Assembly (NCBI GenBank): GCA_022758945.1
Contig: JAEMQE010000063.1
Span: forward strand, 1 to 16,606
Length of the DNA: 16,606 bases
Reading direction: 5' to 3'
DNA from: Lentimicrobium sp.
GTDB lineage: Bacteria; Bacteroidota; Bacteroidia; Flavobacteriales; Flavobacteriaceae
This document shows, piece after piece, positions 7,122 through 14,124 of the stretch. The translations under genes and the position numbers were made by a program. The notes under the pieces were generated by a model. The model saw only the letters and a program-made list of their open reading frames with translations. It made no database searches and was not told where the DNA came from. Position 1 is the first letter of the stretch; every line of letters starts with the position of its first letter.

Positions 7122-7418
7122 ATGACTGACACTTTAATTTCTTTAATTAGTATTTATGTAGGAATAATTGGGGCTAATTTAACTGGATTTATTTTCAAAA
7201 GGTTTTCGTTTGGTACTATTGGTAATACTATAGCCGGTGTTTTTGGTAGTATTTTTTTAATAAAATTGTTTGGTCGTTTCGGTTTTGACGCCATCTCGAT
7301 CATGCGATCAGGAAAAGTAAATAGTATTCTTTTTAGTATTAATGCTATTGTTTCCTTTATTGGAGGAGGATTAGCTGTTATTTTACTAAAAAGTCTAAAG
7401 AATAAAATGAATAAATAG
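7122..7418 (+). CDS. Unknown membrane protein in cyd operon
   Basis: A 98-residue hydrophobic protein with about three membrane segments, separated by basic stretches (KRFSF, MRSGK and the KSLKNKMNK tail). Glycine-rich segments such as FGTIGNTIAGVFGS faintly recall the YeaQ/GlsB small membrane proteins, but I do not regard that as a firm assignment. It has no cysteine or histidine, which argues against direct redox or metal chemistry. It lies 14 bp after cydB and 30 bp before a methyltransferase, so it may assist assembly or stability of the oxidase; this is inferred from position only. Confidence 0.75.
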   Translation: MTDTLISLISIYVGIIGANLTGFIFKRFSFGTIGNTIAGVFGSIFLIKLFGRFGFDAISIMRSGKVNSILFSINAIVSFIGGGLAVILLKSLKNKMNK

Positions 7419-7448
7419 AATTTAAATAAAAGTTTTTAACTTATAGAT

Positions 7449-8051
7449 ATGAAAGATTTCTGGAATGAACGTTATGCAAATGAAGATTATGCTTACGGAA
7501 TTGAACCTAATGTTTTTTTTAAAACACAATTAGAAGTTTTGCCTAAAGGGAAAATTTTATTTCCAGCAGAAGGAGAAGGACGAAATGCAGTTTATGCTGC
7601 CCAAAATGATTTTGAAGTTTATGCTTTTGATAGTAGCAAAGAGGGAAAAATTAAAGCCGAAAAGTTGGCAAAACATAAAAATGTTTCTCTAAAATATTCC
7701 ATTTCTTCGATTGAAGATATAGACTATCCACAAGGTTTTTTTGATGGTATCGTTTTGATTTTTGCTCATTTTCCAGCCAAACCTAGAAAGGAATTTCATA
7801 AAAAAATGCTCACTTATTTGAAGCCAAATGGATTCGTCATTTTCGAAGCATTTAGCAAAGAACAAATCAATAATACTTCGGGAGGCCCATCAAATATTGA
7901 GATGTTGATTTCTGAAGAAGAAATTAAAACAGAATTTCCAGAAATAAATTTTACAATGTTAGAAACTGTTGAAGTGTTTTTAGATGAAGGTCCTTTTCAT
8001 CAAGGAAAAGCTTCAGTTGTTCGATTTATTGGAACAAAAAATATGTTATGA
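7449..8051 (+). CDS. Class I SAM-dependent methyltransferase, TehB-like
   Basis: A 200-residue soluble methyltransferase. The N terminus MKDFWNERYA and the modified motif I, P39-AEGEGRNA-47, are typical of the small TehB-like group. The acidic strand-2 residue is in YAFDSS, and a post-methyl region FDGIVLIFAHFPA replaces the usual motif. The TehB relatives methylate tellurite or related chalcogen species; the substrate here is unknown. The stop overlaps the start of the next gene (ATGA). Because three methyltransferases occur in the sulfide island, a sulfur substrate is a reasonable hypothesis. Confidence 0.82.
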   Translation: MKDFWNERYANEDYAYGIEPNVFFKTQLEVLPKGKILFPAEGEGRNAVYAAQNDFEVYAFDSSKEGKIKAEKLAKHKNVSLKYSISSIEDIDYPQGFFDGIVLIFAHFPAKPRKEFHKKMLTYLKPNGFVIFEAFSKEQINNTSGGPSNIEMLISEEEIKTEFPEINFTMLETVEVFLDEGPFHQGKASVVRFIGTKNML

Positions 8052-8497
8052 TTCTAAAACGAAAAGATTACTTATTTGTTTCGATTCAATTTATCTTGTT
8101 TTTTTGTTTCATTTTTGATTTTGGTTGGCCAATGAATTTTAGTTTGCCAATGCAAAACATTGGACTTTTCATTGCTGTTTTTGGTGGAATAATTATCACC
8201 TTGGCTTTATTGCAACTCAATAAAAATCTTTCTCCTTTTCCTACACCAAAAGAAAGCGCTTCTTTATTGCAAAACGGATTGTATAAATATATGCGACATC
8301 CTATTTACACTGGGATTATAGTTTTATTTTCAGGCTATAGTGTATTCCAAAATTCAGTTTACAAACTATTAATTTCAGTTTTATTAGTGATTTTATTTTA
8401 TTTGAAATCCAATTATGAAGAGCAACGGTTATCGCAAAAATTCCCAGATTATAAAGGTTACAAAGATAAAACGGGCAGGTTTTTTCCACGAATTTAA
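8048..8497 (+). CDS. ICMT/PEMT-type integral membrane methyltransferase
   Basis: A 149-residue membrane protein of the isoprenylcysteine carboxyl methyltransferase/phospholipid methyltransferase superfamily. Hydrophobic helices (about 7-24, 38-56, 88-118) precede or surround the SAM-binding signature R83-HPIYTG-89 and the late EEQRL (124-128), followed by the FPDYKGYKDKTGRFFPR ending usual in bacterial members. LSPFPTP (61-67) is also common in this group. The start overlaps the previous stop as ATGA. The superfamily includes MddA, which methylates methanethiol, but most bacterial members have no known substrate. It is the last gene of unit 2. Confidence 0.83.
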   Translation: MILKRKDYLFVSIQFILFFCFIFDFGWPMNFSLPMQNIGLFIAVFGGIIITLALLQLNKNLSPFPTPKESASLLQNGLYKYMRHPIYTGIIVLFSGYSVFQNSVYKLLISVLLVILFYLKSNYEEQRLSQKFPDYKGYKDKTGRFFPRI

Positions 8498-8534
8498 TGT
8501 TAAAAAACAACTGTAAATCAACTTATTGACTTTG

Positions 8535-8550
8535 TGTAACAAATGTTACC
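8535..8550. promoter_or_regulatory. Crp/Fnr-type palindromic box upstream of SQR
   Basis: TGTAACAAATGTTACC is a palindrome with half-sites TGTAAC and GTTACC around AAAT. Its reverse-strand counterpart at 74-89 shares the 15-base core. The centre (8542.5) is 29.5 bp before the -7 element at 8572, as in the cyd unit. Confidence 0.72.
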
Positions 8551-8571
8551 AACCGCACTATATCGATATAT

Positions 8572-8579
8572 TATTTTTG
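8572..8579 (+). promoter_or_regulatory. Bacteroidetes -7 promoter element
   Basis: TATTTTTG matches TAnnTTTG. Transcription should begin near 8584-8586, leaving a leader of about 14 nt before the SQR ATG at 8599, as short as that of the tauE unit. Confidence 0.6.
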
Positions 8580-8598
8580 ACAAATTAAATTTTATAAT

Positions 8599-10059
8599 AT
8601 GTCAAAAGTAGTAGTAATAGGAGCTGGAATTGCGGGTCATACAGCAGCAGCTCATTTAAGGCGCGAGTTATCAAAAGAGCACGAGGTCTTAGTGGTTTCG
8701 CCCAATAGAAATTATCAATGGGTGCCTTCCAATATTTGGGTTGGAATTGGAAGAATGAAATCCGAAGAAATTTATTTTCCACTCGAACCACTGTATAAAA
8801 AGAAAGGCATTGGGTATATGCAAGCCAAGGTAGTTTCTTTCTATCCAGAAGGCGACCCAACTGAGGACAAACCTTTCGTATCGGTGGAATATCTTTACGG
8901 CGAAAAAGCTGGAACCCAAGAAAAAGTGACCTATGATTATCTTATCAATGCCACAGGACCAAAACTCGCTTTCGATTTGACCGAAGGTTTAATACCCGGC
9001 ACTAACAAAGCTTTCTCGGTTTGTACGTACGATCACGCAGAACACGCTTGGCAAGGCTTGAAAGATTTGATAGAAAAATTAAAATCGTCTAACGAAAAAG
9101 CCAAAATCCTCATCGGAACAGGACATCCAAAAGCGACTTGCCAAGGCGCCGCTTTTGAATACATTTTGAATGTTGAACAAGAACTTAATCGTCATAATGT
9201 AAGGGATAATGTTGAAGTAACCTGGATTTCTAATGAATATAAATTAGGCGATTTTGGTATGGATGGAGTGTTGATGAGCGTGGGAGGAAAACCAACACCA
9301 TCCGATGAATTAGTTGAAATGGTTTTTGCAGACCGAGGCATCAAATGGATTTTGGGCGCTGGAGTTTCAAAAGTGGAAAATGGAAAAGCACATTACGAAA
9401 ATCTCGATGGAGAATATAAAACCGAAGAATTTGATTTTGCGATGCTTATTCCAGCTTTTTCGGGTCACGGTTTCAAAGCTTTCGATAAAACCAACAACGA
9501 TATAACCGATAAATTATTCAAAGGTTTTATGATTGTCGATGCTGATTATACGCCAAGACCTTACGAAGAATGGACGGTGCAAGATTGGCCAGAAACCTAT
9601 CAAAATCCTAGTTATCCAAATATATTTGCTCCAGGAATTGCTTTTGCACCTCCTCACGCTATTTCTAAACCACGAAAAAGCAAAAATGGAACTGATATTT
9701 CACCTTCGCCACCTCGAACAGGAATGCCATCAGGAATCACTGCAAAATTAGTGGCCGATAATATCATAGACAGCATAAAATCAGGAAAAATATCCTTGCA
9801 TCACAAAGGTTCTTTGGGACATATGGGTGCCGCTTGTATTGCCTCTTCGGGATTTGGAATTTTGAAGGGACGTGGAATTAGTATCACGACTTATCCAATT
9901 GTTCCAAACTATATTAAATACGAAAAAACAGGAGGAAGAGATTTGAATAAAACCTTTGGTTCTTTAGGTTTAGCGGGACATTGGGTCAAATTAGCCCTGC
10001 ATTATGCCTTTATTTACAAAGCCAAAATGAAACCTTTTTGGTGGTTGATTCCCGAATAA
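8599..10059 (+). CDS. sqr: Sulfide:quinone oxidoreductase
   Basis: A 486-residue FAD enzyme of the sulfide:quinone oxidoreductase family. The Rossmann motif G8-AGIAG-13 binds FAD, and NATGP (117-121) marks the second dinucleotide-fold element. There are only three cysteines, C142, C181 (in HPKATCQGAAFEY) and C413 (in MGAACIASSGFG), which fits the usual three-cysteine arrangement for sulfide oxidation. The C-terminal hydrophobic and aromatic stretch (about 461-483) is suited to membrane and quinone contact. The enzyme should oxidise sulfide to sulfane sulfur and pass electrons to menaquinone. It has its own promoter with the shared palindrome. The SQR subtype cannot be fixed by eye; a flavocytochrome c subunit is less likely given the absence of a signal peptide. 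Confidence 0.93.
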   Translation: MSKVVVIGAGIAGHTAAAHLRRELSKEHEVLVVSPNRNYQWVPSNIWVGIGRMKSEEIYFPLEPLYKKKGIGYMQAKVVSFYPEGDPTEDKPFVSVEYLYGEKAGTQEKVTYDYLINATGPKLAFDLTEGLIPGTNKAFSVCTYDHAEHAWQGLKDLIEKLKSSNEKAKILIGTGHPKATCQGAAFEYILNVEQELNRHNVRDNVEVTWISNEYKLGDFGMDGVLMSVGGKPTPSDELVEMVFADRGIKWILGAGVSKVENGKAHYENLDGEYKTEEFDFAMLIPAFSGHGFKAFDKTNNDITDKLFKGFMIVDADYTPRPYEEWTVQDWPETYQNPSYPNIFAPGIAFAPPHAISKPRKSKNGTDISPSPPRTGMPSGITAKLVADNIIDSIKSGKISLHHKGSLGHMGAACIASSGFGILKGRGISITTYPIVPNYIKYEKTGGRDLNKTFGSLGLAGHWVKLALHYAFIYKAKMKPFWWLIPE

Positions 10060-10117
10060 TACCAATTAATTTTCACAGTAATTATTTTAAAACATTTAAG
10101 ACTAAATTTTAAATATT

Positions 10118-10258
10118 ATGCCAAAAAAAATCACTCGTTTTCAAAAATTTTTAATGCACAATCCATTCCTTCAATTTTTTATGTTTCTATATTTGAATGT
10201 AAAAATATTGAGTGTTGTAGCATTTGGTCACGGCGGTACAAGAGATTCAAAAGAATAA
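10118..10258 (+). CDS. 46-residue protein downstream of SQR
   Basis: A short frame from the ATG at 10118 to a TAA, 58 bp after SQR, in otherwise open space. The protein starts MPKKITRFQKF, has one hydrophobic segment (about 15-36, FLQFFMFLYLNVKILSVVAF), and ends GHGGTRDSKE. A basic N terminus, single helix and polar tail suggest a small membrane peptide with the tail outside. A closely spaced terminator follows (10274-10304), consistent with it being the last gene of the SQR transcript. I recall similar short peptides next to flavobacterial SQR genes, but cannot verify this. It contains no cysteine. Confidence 0.65.
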   Translation: MPKKITRFQKFLMHNPFLQFFMFLYLNVKILSVVAFGHGGTRDSKE

Positions 10259-10273
10259 TTTTAATAGCAATTG

Positions 10274-10304
10274 AAAAAGTATTTCTCAATGGAATACTTT
10301 TTTT
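10274..10304 (+). terminator. Intrinsic terminator of the SQR unit
   Basis: The stem AAAAAGTATTTC (10274-10285) pairs with GGAATACTTTTT (10291-10302), including one G-U pair, around the loop TCAAT, and continues into a T run to 10304. It lies 16 bp after the small peptide gene. The next promoter element starts 4 bp downstream. Confidence 0.85.
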
Positions 10305-10307
10305 ATT

Positions 10308-10315
10308 TATCTTTG
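10308..10315 (+). promoter_or_regulatory. Bacteroidetes -7 element for tetR operon
   Basis: TATCTTTG matches TAnnTTTG and lies 35 bp before the tetR ATG. Its -33 region would fall inside the upstream terminator hairpin, and no TTTG is visible there. Confidence 0.55.
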
Positions 10316-10330
10316 CTAACTAAATGGTTA

Positions 10331-10342
10331 AACTATATAGTT
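10331..10342. promoter_or_regulatory. Candidate TetR operator palindrome
   Basis: AACTATATAGTT is a perfect 12-bp palindrome, within a wider GTTAA-flanked region (GGTTAAACTATATAGTTAAC). It lies between the predicted transcription start and the tetR ATG, where a bound repressor would block transcription. Autoregulation by the adjacent TetR protein is the simplest reading, as is usual for the family. No regulator-binding data are available. Confidence 0.6.
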
Positions 10343-10350
10343 AACACAAA

Positions 10351-10944
10351 ATGACAACCGAAGAAAAAATATTCAATGCTGCCAGAATTGTTTTTCAAAA
10401 GAAAGGCTTTTCCGGTGCTCGAATGCAGGAAATAGCGGATGAAGCAGGCATCAATAAAGCGATGTTGCATTATTGTTTCAAGAACAAGGAGTTTTTATTC
10501 AAAGCAGTATTTATGAATGCTTTTGGTCAATTAGCTCCACAAATCAATGAAATCTTTAATTCAGAAGATACTGTTTTTGATAAAATCAAGAAATTCACTT
10601 ACAGTTATATTTCATTTGTAATGCTGAATCCTTATTTGCCGCAATTCGTAATCCAGGAAATGAACAACAATCCCGAGTTTATAATGGCGTTTTTAAACAA
10701 TGAAAAAAGACCAAATCCAGCCATTTTGATTTCACAAATCGAAAAAGAAATCGCTGGCGGAATCATAAAACCCATCAATCCTAAACAACTTTTGCTCGAT
10801 ATATTTTCGATGACTGTTTTTCCATTTGCGGCGCAAATGATGGTCAAAGGAATGATTCAAATTTCAGATGCAGAATTCAATCAAATGATGGAGGAACGAA
10901 AAACAAGCATCGCTGAACAAATTATAAATTCCATAAAAAGATGA
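10351..10944 (+). CDS. TetR-family transcriptional regulator
   Basis: A 197-residue repressor. The N-terminal helix-turn-helix is clear: AARIVFQKKGFSGARMQEIADEAG, then INKAMLHYCFKNKEFLF (about 8-50), with the usual Y/F-x-F-K-x-K-E ending. The larger C-terminal half is a ligand-binding and dimerisation domain whose inducer is unknown. The stop overlaps the start of the TolC-like gene (ATGA), so the regulator is the first gene of the efflux operon that it probably controls. E. coli ybhGFSR is likewise preceded by a TetR gene, cecR. Confidence 0.92.
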   Translation: MTTEEKIFNAARIVFQKKGFSGARMQEIADEAGINKAMLHYCFKNKEFLFKAVFMNAFGQLAPQINEIFNSEDTVFDKIKKFTYSYISFVMLNPYLPQFVIQEMNNNPEFIMAFLNNEKRPNPAILISQIEKEIAGGIIKPINPKQLLLDIFSMTVFPFAAQMMVKGMIQISDAEFNQMMEERKTSIAEQIINSIKR

Positions 10945-12221
10945 AACTACTTTTAAAGATAACATTTGTATTATTATTGTTGCCAATTTTAACCAATGCA
11001 CAGCAAACTTTATCATTGGAAAATTGCTATGATTTAGTCAATAAAAATTATCCTTTGGCCAAACAAACAGAATTATTGCAACAAAAATCAGCTTTCGAAA
11101 TTGATGCACTTAACAAAGGGAAATTACCTAAAATAGACCTTAATGCACAAGGAACTTATCAATCTGCAGTTACGGGTTTGCCAATTCCGTTGCCTAATGT
11201 TACACCAATCAATAAGGATCAATATCGAGCAACTTTGGACGTAAATCAATTAGTGTATAATGGCGGAATTATTGATGCCAATTCTAAGCTTAAAGAAGCG
11301 CAAACCAAAACGCAACAACAACAAGTTACAGTGGATTTGTATCAAATTAAAACCAAAATCAATCAGTTGTTTTTTTCGGTATTGTTATTACAGGAACGAA
11401 AAGCTATTTTGATTTCTCAGCAAGATCAATTGGATTCCAAAATAAATGAAGTGAAAACAGGTGTAAAATTTGGCGCTATTCTTCCGGCTTCGGAAAAAGT
11501 TCTTGAAGCTGAAAACTTGAAAATAAAGCAGCAACTTATCGAAATTCAATTTGATAAAAAACGATTGTTAGAAAATTTATCTTCTATCACTTTTTCGAAA
11601 ATTGACGAAAATACAAATTTGATTCAACCAATAATTTCCAATGATTTTTCTACAGAAAATAATCGTCCGGAATTGAAATTATTCGATTTGCAAAACATAC
11701 AAATTGATGCTTCCAAGGAGATAATTTCTAAAAACAATCTACCAAAAATAAATGCTTTTGGTCAAGCTGGTTACGGAAACCCAGGTTTGAATATGTTGGA
11801 TAATTCGTTTCAGACCTTTTATATTTTAGGTTTAAAAGCGAATTGGAATGTTTTCGATTGGAATAAATCTAAAAAAGATAAACAAGCACTTTCTGTTTCA
11901 TCGGCTATTGTTTCGACAGAAAAAGAAACTTTTTTGCTTAACAATACCTTGCAATTACAAGAAATGGAAAACGAAATTCATAAAACCGAAGCCGTTATAA
12001 TTTCAGATTCAGAAATTATTTCTTTGCGCGAGGCTGTAGTTAAATCTTCGGATTCACAATTGAAAAATGGCGTGATAACTTCATCGGAATATTTGGTGGA
12101 ATTCACGAATTTGTATGAAGCTAAAACGAATCAAAAACTGCATCAAATTCAATTGGATTTGGCCAAAGCAAATTATCAGGTTAGTAAAGGAAGCCCCCTA
12201 ACCCCCGAAAGGGGGAACTAA
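10941..12221 (+). CDS. TolC-family outer-membrane efflux protein
   Basis: A 426-residue outer-membrane factor. A signal peptide (about residues 1-20, ending ILTNAQ) precedes the family opening TLSLENCYDLVNKNYPLAKQ. Two long helical repeats with Asn- and Gln-rich text follow, as in TolC/CusC-like channels. ATGA overlap with tetR shows co-translation. The natural end seems to be near NYQVSKG; the last nine residues, SPLTPERGN, and the stop are encoded by an intergenic-type GC-rich repeat (12192-12221). The efflux partner would be the HlyD-like lipoprotein 42 bp downstream. Confidence 0.9.
   Translation: MKLLLKITFVLLLLPILTNAQQTLSLENCYDLVNKNYPLAKQTELLQQKSAFEIDALNKGKLPKIDLNAQGTYQSAVTGLPIPLPNVTPINKDQYRATLDVNQLVYNGGIIDANSKLKEAQTKTQQQQVTVDLYQIKTKINQLFFSVLLLQERKAILISQQDQLDSKINEVKTGVKFGAILPASEKVLEAENLKIKQQLIEIQFDKKRLLENLSSITFSKIDENTNLIQPIISNDFSTENNRPELKLFDLQNIQIDASKEIISKNNLPKINAFGQAGYGNPGLNMLDNSFQTFYILGLKANWNVFDWNKSKKDKQALSVSSAIVSTEKETFLLNNTLQLQEMENEIHKTEAVIISDSEIISLREAVVKSSDSQLKNGVITSSEYLVEFTNLYEAKTNQKLHQIQLDLAKANYQVSKGSPLTPERGN
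12192..12221 (+). repeat. GC-rich C5/G5 repeat forming the end of the TolC-like gene
   Basis: AGCCCCCTAACCCCCGAAAG is followed by GGGGAACTAA. The second C run (12202-12206) and the G run (12211-12215) form a 5-bp GC stem with a GAAA loop. This AT-rich genome window has nothing else similar. I recall comparable CCCCTAACCCCCGAAGGGGG elements in many flavobacterial intergenic regions, so it is probably a dispersed repeat; the hairpin may act as an attenuator within the operon. Confidence 0.65.
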
Positions 12222-12263
12222 TTAGTTTGACAAAAACTTCAAAAGTTTATAAAAAAATAAAAT

Positions 12264-13139
12264 ATGAAAAAAACAATCACATTCTTACTACTTGCAAGTT
12301 TAATTTCCTGCAACAAAAACAACGACAAAGCCGATGGTTACGGCAATTTTGAAGCCACCGAAGTTACTATTTCGGCAGAAGCCAATGGAAATATCGAATA
12401 TTTAAAACTAGAAGAAGGCGATATTCTGGAACCAAAAATGCAAGTTGGGTTGGTTGATACCACCCAATTGTATTTCAACAAACAACAATTGATTGCTTCT
12501 AAAAGCACTGTTTATTCAAAATCGGCTAATGTTTTGTCGCAAATTAAAGTCTTGCAAGAACAACTGAAAACAGCACAAATCGAGAAAAAAAGAATCCAAA
12601 ATATGTTTGCCGAAAATGCTGCCACCAAGCGTCAAGTAGATGAAATTGACGGAAAAGTGAGTGTCATTTTGGAGCAAATAAAAAGTGTGGAGACCCAAAA
12701 TGCGCCCATCGTAAACGAAGTAAAATCGATTGATGTTCAGATCCAAAAAATCAATGATCAAATTGAAAAAAGTAAGATTGTCAATCCTATAAAGGGAACG
12801 GTTTTGGCCAAATATGCGGAACCGAATGAAGTTACGGCTTTTGGAAAACCCATTTATAAAATCGCCGATATTTCGGAAATGACTTTGCGTGTTTATGTAA
12901 GTGAAACCCAATTACCAAATATAAAAATTGGTCAAAATGTAAACGTAAAAATTGATGCCCAAAAAGAGATGAAATCCTTTTCTGGAACGATTTCTTGGAT
13001 TGCCTCTTCGGCGGAATTCACTCCGAAAATCGTTCAAACCAAGGAAGAACGCGTAAACTTGGTTTATGCAGTAAAAGTAACAGTAAAAAATGACGGCAGT
13101 TTAAAAATTGGAATGCCTGCCGAAATGTGGATTAAATAA
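12264..13139 (+). CDS. HlyD-like periplasmic adaptor lipoprotein
   Basis: A 291-residue membrane-fusion protein. The signal peptide ends in a lipobox, LIS-C16, so it should be lipid-anchored. The N-terminal biotinyl-lipoyl half (about 28-58, ATEVTISAEANGNIEYLKLEEGD) is followed by a long helical hairpin (about 70-170, rich in Gln, Lys and Glu). The second lipoyl half contains NPIKGTVLAKYAEPNEV, and a beta-barrel with LRVYVSETQL follows. It should bridge the ABC transporter encoded downstream and the TolC-like channel upstream, as YbhG does in E. coli. Residues after the lipid cysteine (NKNNDK) are not acidic, which suggests no surface export signal. Confidence 0.9.
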   Translation: MKKTITFLLLASLISCNKNNDKADGYGNFEATEVTISAEANGNIEYLKLEEGDILEPKMQVGLVDTTQLYFNKQQLIASKSTVYSKSANVLSQIKVLQEQLKTAQIEKKRIQNMFAENAATKRQVDEIDGKVSVILEQIKSVETQNAPIVNEVKSIDVQIQKINDQIEKSKIVNPIKGTVLAKYAEPNEVTAFGKPIYKIADISEMTLRVYVSETQLPNIKIGQNVNVKIDAQKEMKSFSGTISWIASSAEFTPKIVQTKEERVNLVYAVKVTVKNDGSLKIGMPAEMWIK

Positions 13140-13168
13140 TTTTATAGAACATAAAAAATTGAAACAAA

Positions 13169-13669
13169 ATGAAATTAAATTTTATAAAATTAGCAGTTCT
13201 TCTTGTCCTTTTTTCAAGCTGTAACAAACAAAAAACATCAGACGATTTTAATAAAGATTTAACTCAAAGTACTGAAGCTGAAAATGCTGAAGCCTTGGCT
13301 TTATTTCAACAAAAATGTTACGCTTGTCACAGTGTTATTACAAAATCGCATAACGAAATTATTGCTCCGCCAATGATTGCCGTGAAGAAAAGATATTCGA
13401 TGCAATTTGACAACAAAGAAGATTTTGTCAATGCTGTAGTTGCTTATGCCAGTGATCCAAAAGCCGAAAATGCTTTGATGATTGATGCTGTCAATAAATT
13501 TAAACCAATGCCTAAACAAGCTTTTACAACGGAAGACTTGACAAAGATTGCAACCTATATCTATGAGAATAAAATAGAAACGCCAGAATGGTTTGAAGAA
13601 CATTTTCAGCAAAATCATAAAAACGGGCAAGGAATGGGCAAGGGAATGGGAAAAACTCCAAACAATTAA
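13169..13669 (+). CDS. Periplasmic c-type cytochrome lipoprotein
   Basis: A 166-residue lipoprotein with a lipobox, LFSS-C18. One haem site is present, C50-YAC-H54, and the probable sixth ligand is M114 in KFKPMPKQ; TEDLTKIATYIY is the usual closing helix of a mono-haem class I cytochrome. The C-terminal tail is unusual, GQGMGKGMGKTPNN (153-166), with repeated Met-Gly. It should shuttle electrons in the periplasm. It starts 29 bp after the adaptor, within the efflux operon, which is not where a respiratory cytochrome is expected. Its electron partner is not identifiable here. Confidence 0.85.
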   Translation: MKLNFIKLAVLLVLFSSCNKQKTSDDFNKDLTQSTEAENAEALALFQQKCYACHSVITKSHNEIIAPPMIAVKKRYSMQFDNKEDFVNAVVAYASDPKAENALMIDAVNKFKPMPKQAFTTEDLTKIATYIYENKIETPEWFEEHFQQNHKNGQGMGKGMGKTPNN

Positions 13670-13681
13670 AATACTATAATT

Positions 13682-14086
13682 TTGAAAAAATTACTTCCTT
13701 ATTTGATCGCATTACCAATAGCCGCTTTTGGTTTGCTTACTTTGTTTTTAAGCACTTCCGTTATTTTTGATTGGTTTGGCATCAGGGCTAAAGAAGGTAA
13801 TTATGTATTATTTGTGGTTTGGGCAAATTTTATATGCAGTTTATTCTATCTTTTTTCAGCTTATGGATTTATAAAAGCCAAAAAATGGACTTTTTTGTTA
13901 TTAGGTTTGGCTTCAATAGTACTGATAATAACCTTTGTCATTTTTAAAATTTATATTTATTCTGGTGGAATTTATGAAACTAAAACTGTTGGAGCCTTGA
14001 TTTTCAGAACAATTATAACATTGATTTTTGTAATTCTTGCCTATTTTACTATTACCAAGAAATACAAAACCATAGAGGCTAATTAG
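13682..14086 (+). CDS. Unknown four-helix membrane protein
   Basis: A 134-residue protein starting at TTG (13682), 12 bp after the cytochrome stop, with the typical KKLLPYLIALP opening. No ATG is available upstream or near. Four hydrophobic segments are visible (about 5-30, 42-64, 69-90 and 104-124), and the tail is basic. I recognise no family and see no haem ligands or metal motif beyond a single Cys in NFICSLF. Its place between two haem lipoproteins suggests a membrane partner of this redox group, but that is positional inference. Confidence 0.75.
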   Translation: MKKLLPYLIALPIAAFGLLTLFLSTSVIFDWFGIRAKEGNYVLFVVWANFICSLFYLFSAYGFIKAKKWTFLLLGLASIVLIITFVIFKIYIYSGGIYETKTVGALIFRTIITLIFVILAYFTITKKYKTIEAN

Positions 14087-14124
14087 CAGGTATTTTAAAT
14101 TAATAATTATTAAAAAACTGGGTT

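Noticed and set aside
8585..8919. Minus-strand frames over the SQR start
   Set aside because: They mirror a strongly supported SQR frame, have no recognisable motifs and would cover its promoter.
12231..12256. AAAACTTCAAAAGTTT hairpin between the TolC-like and HlyD-like genes as a terminator
   Set aside because: The stem is short and all A/T except one pair, without a T run; the genes appear to be one operon.
12516..12911. 131-residue minus-strand frame over the HlyD-like gene
   Set aside because: The composition follows from the Lys/Gln-rich coiled coil on the other strand, with no promoter, start context or domain.
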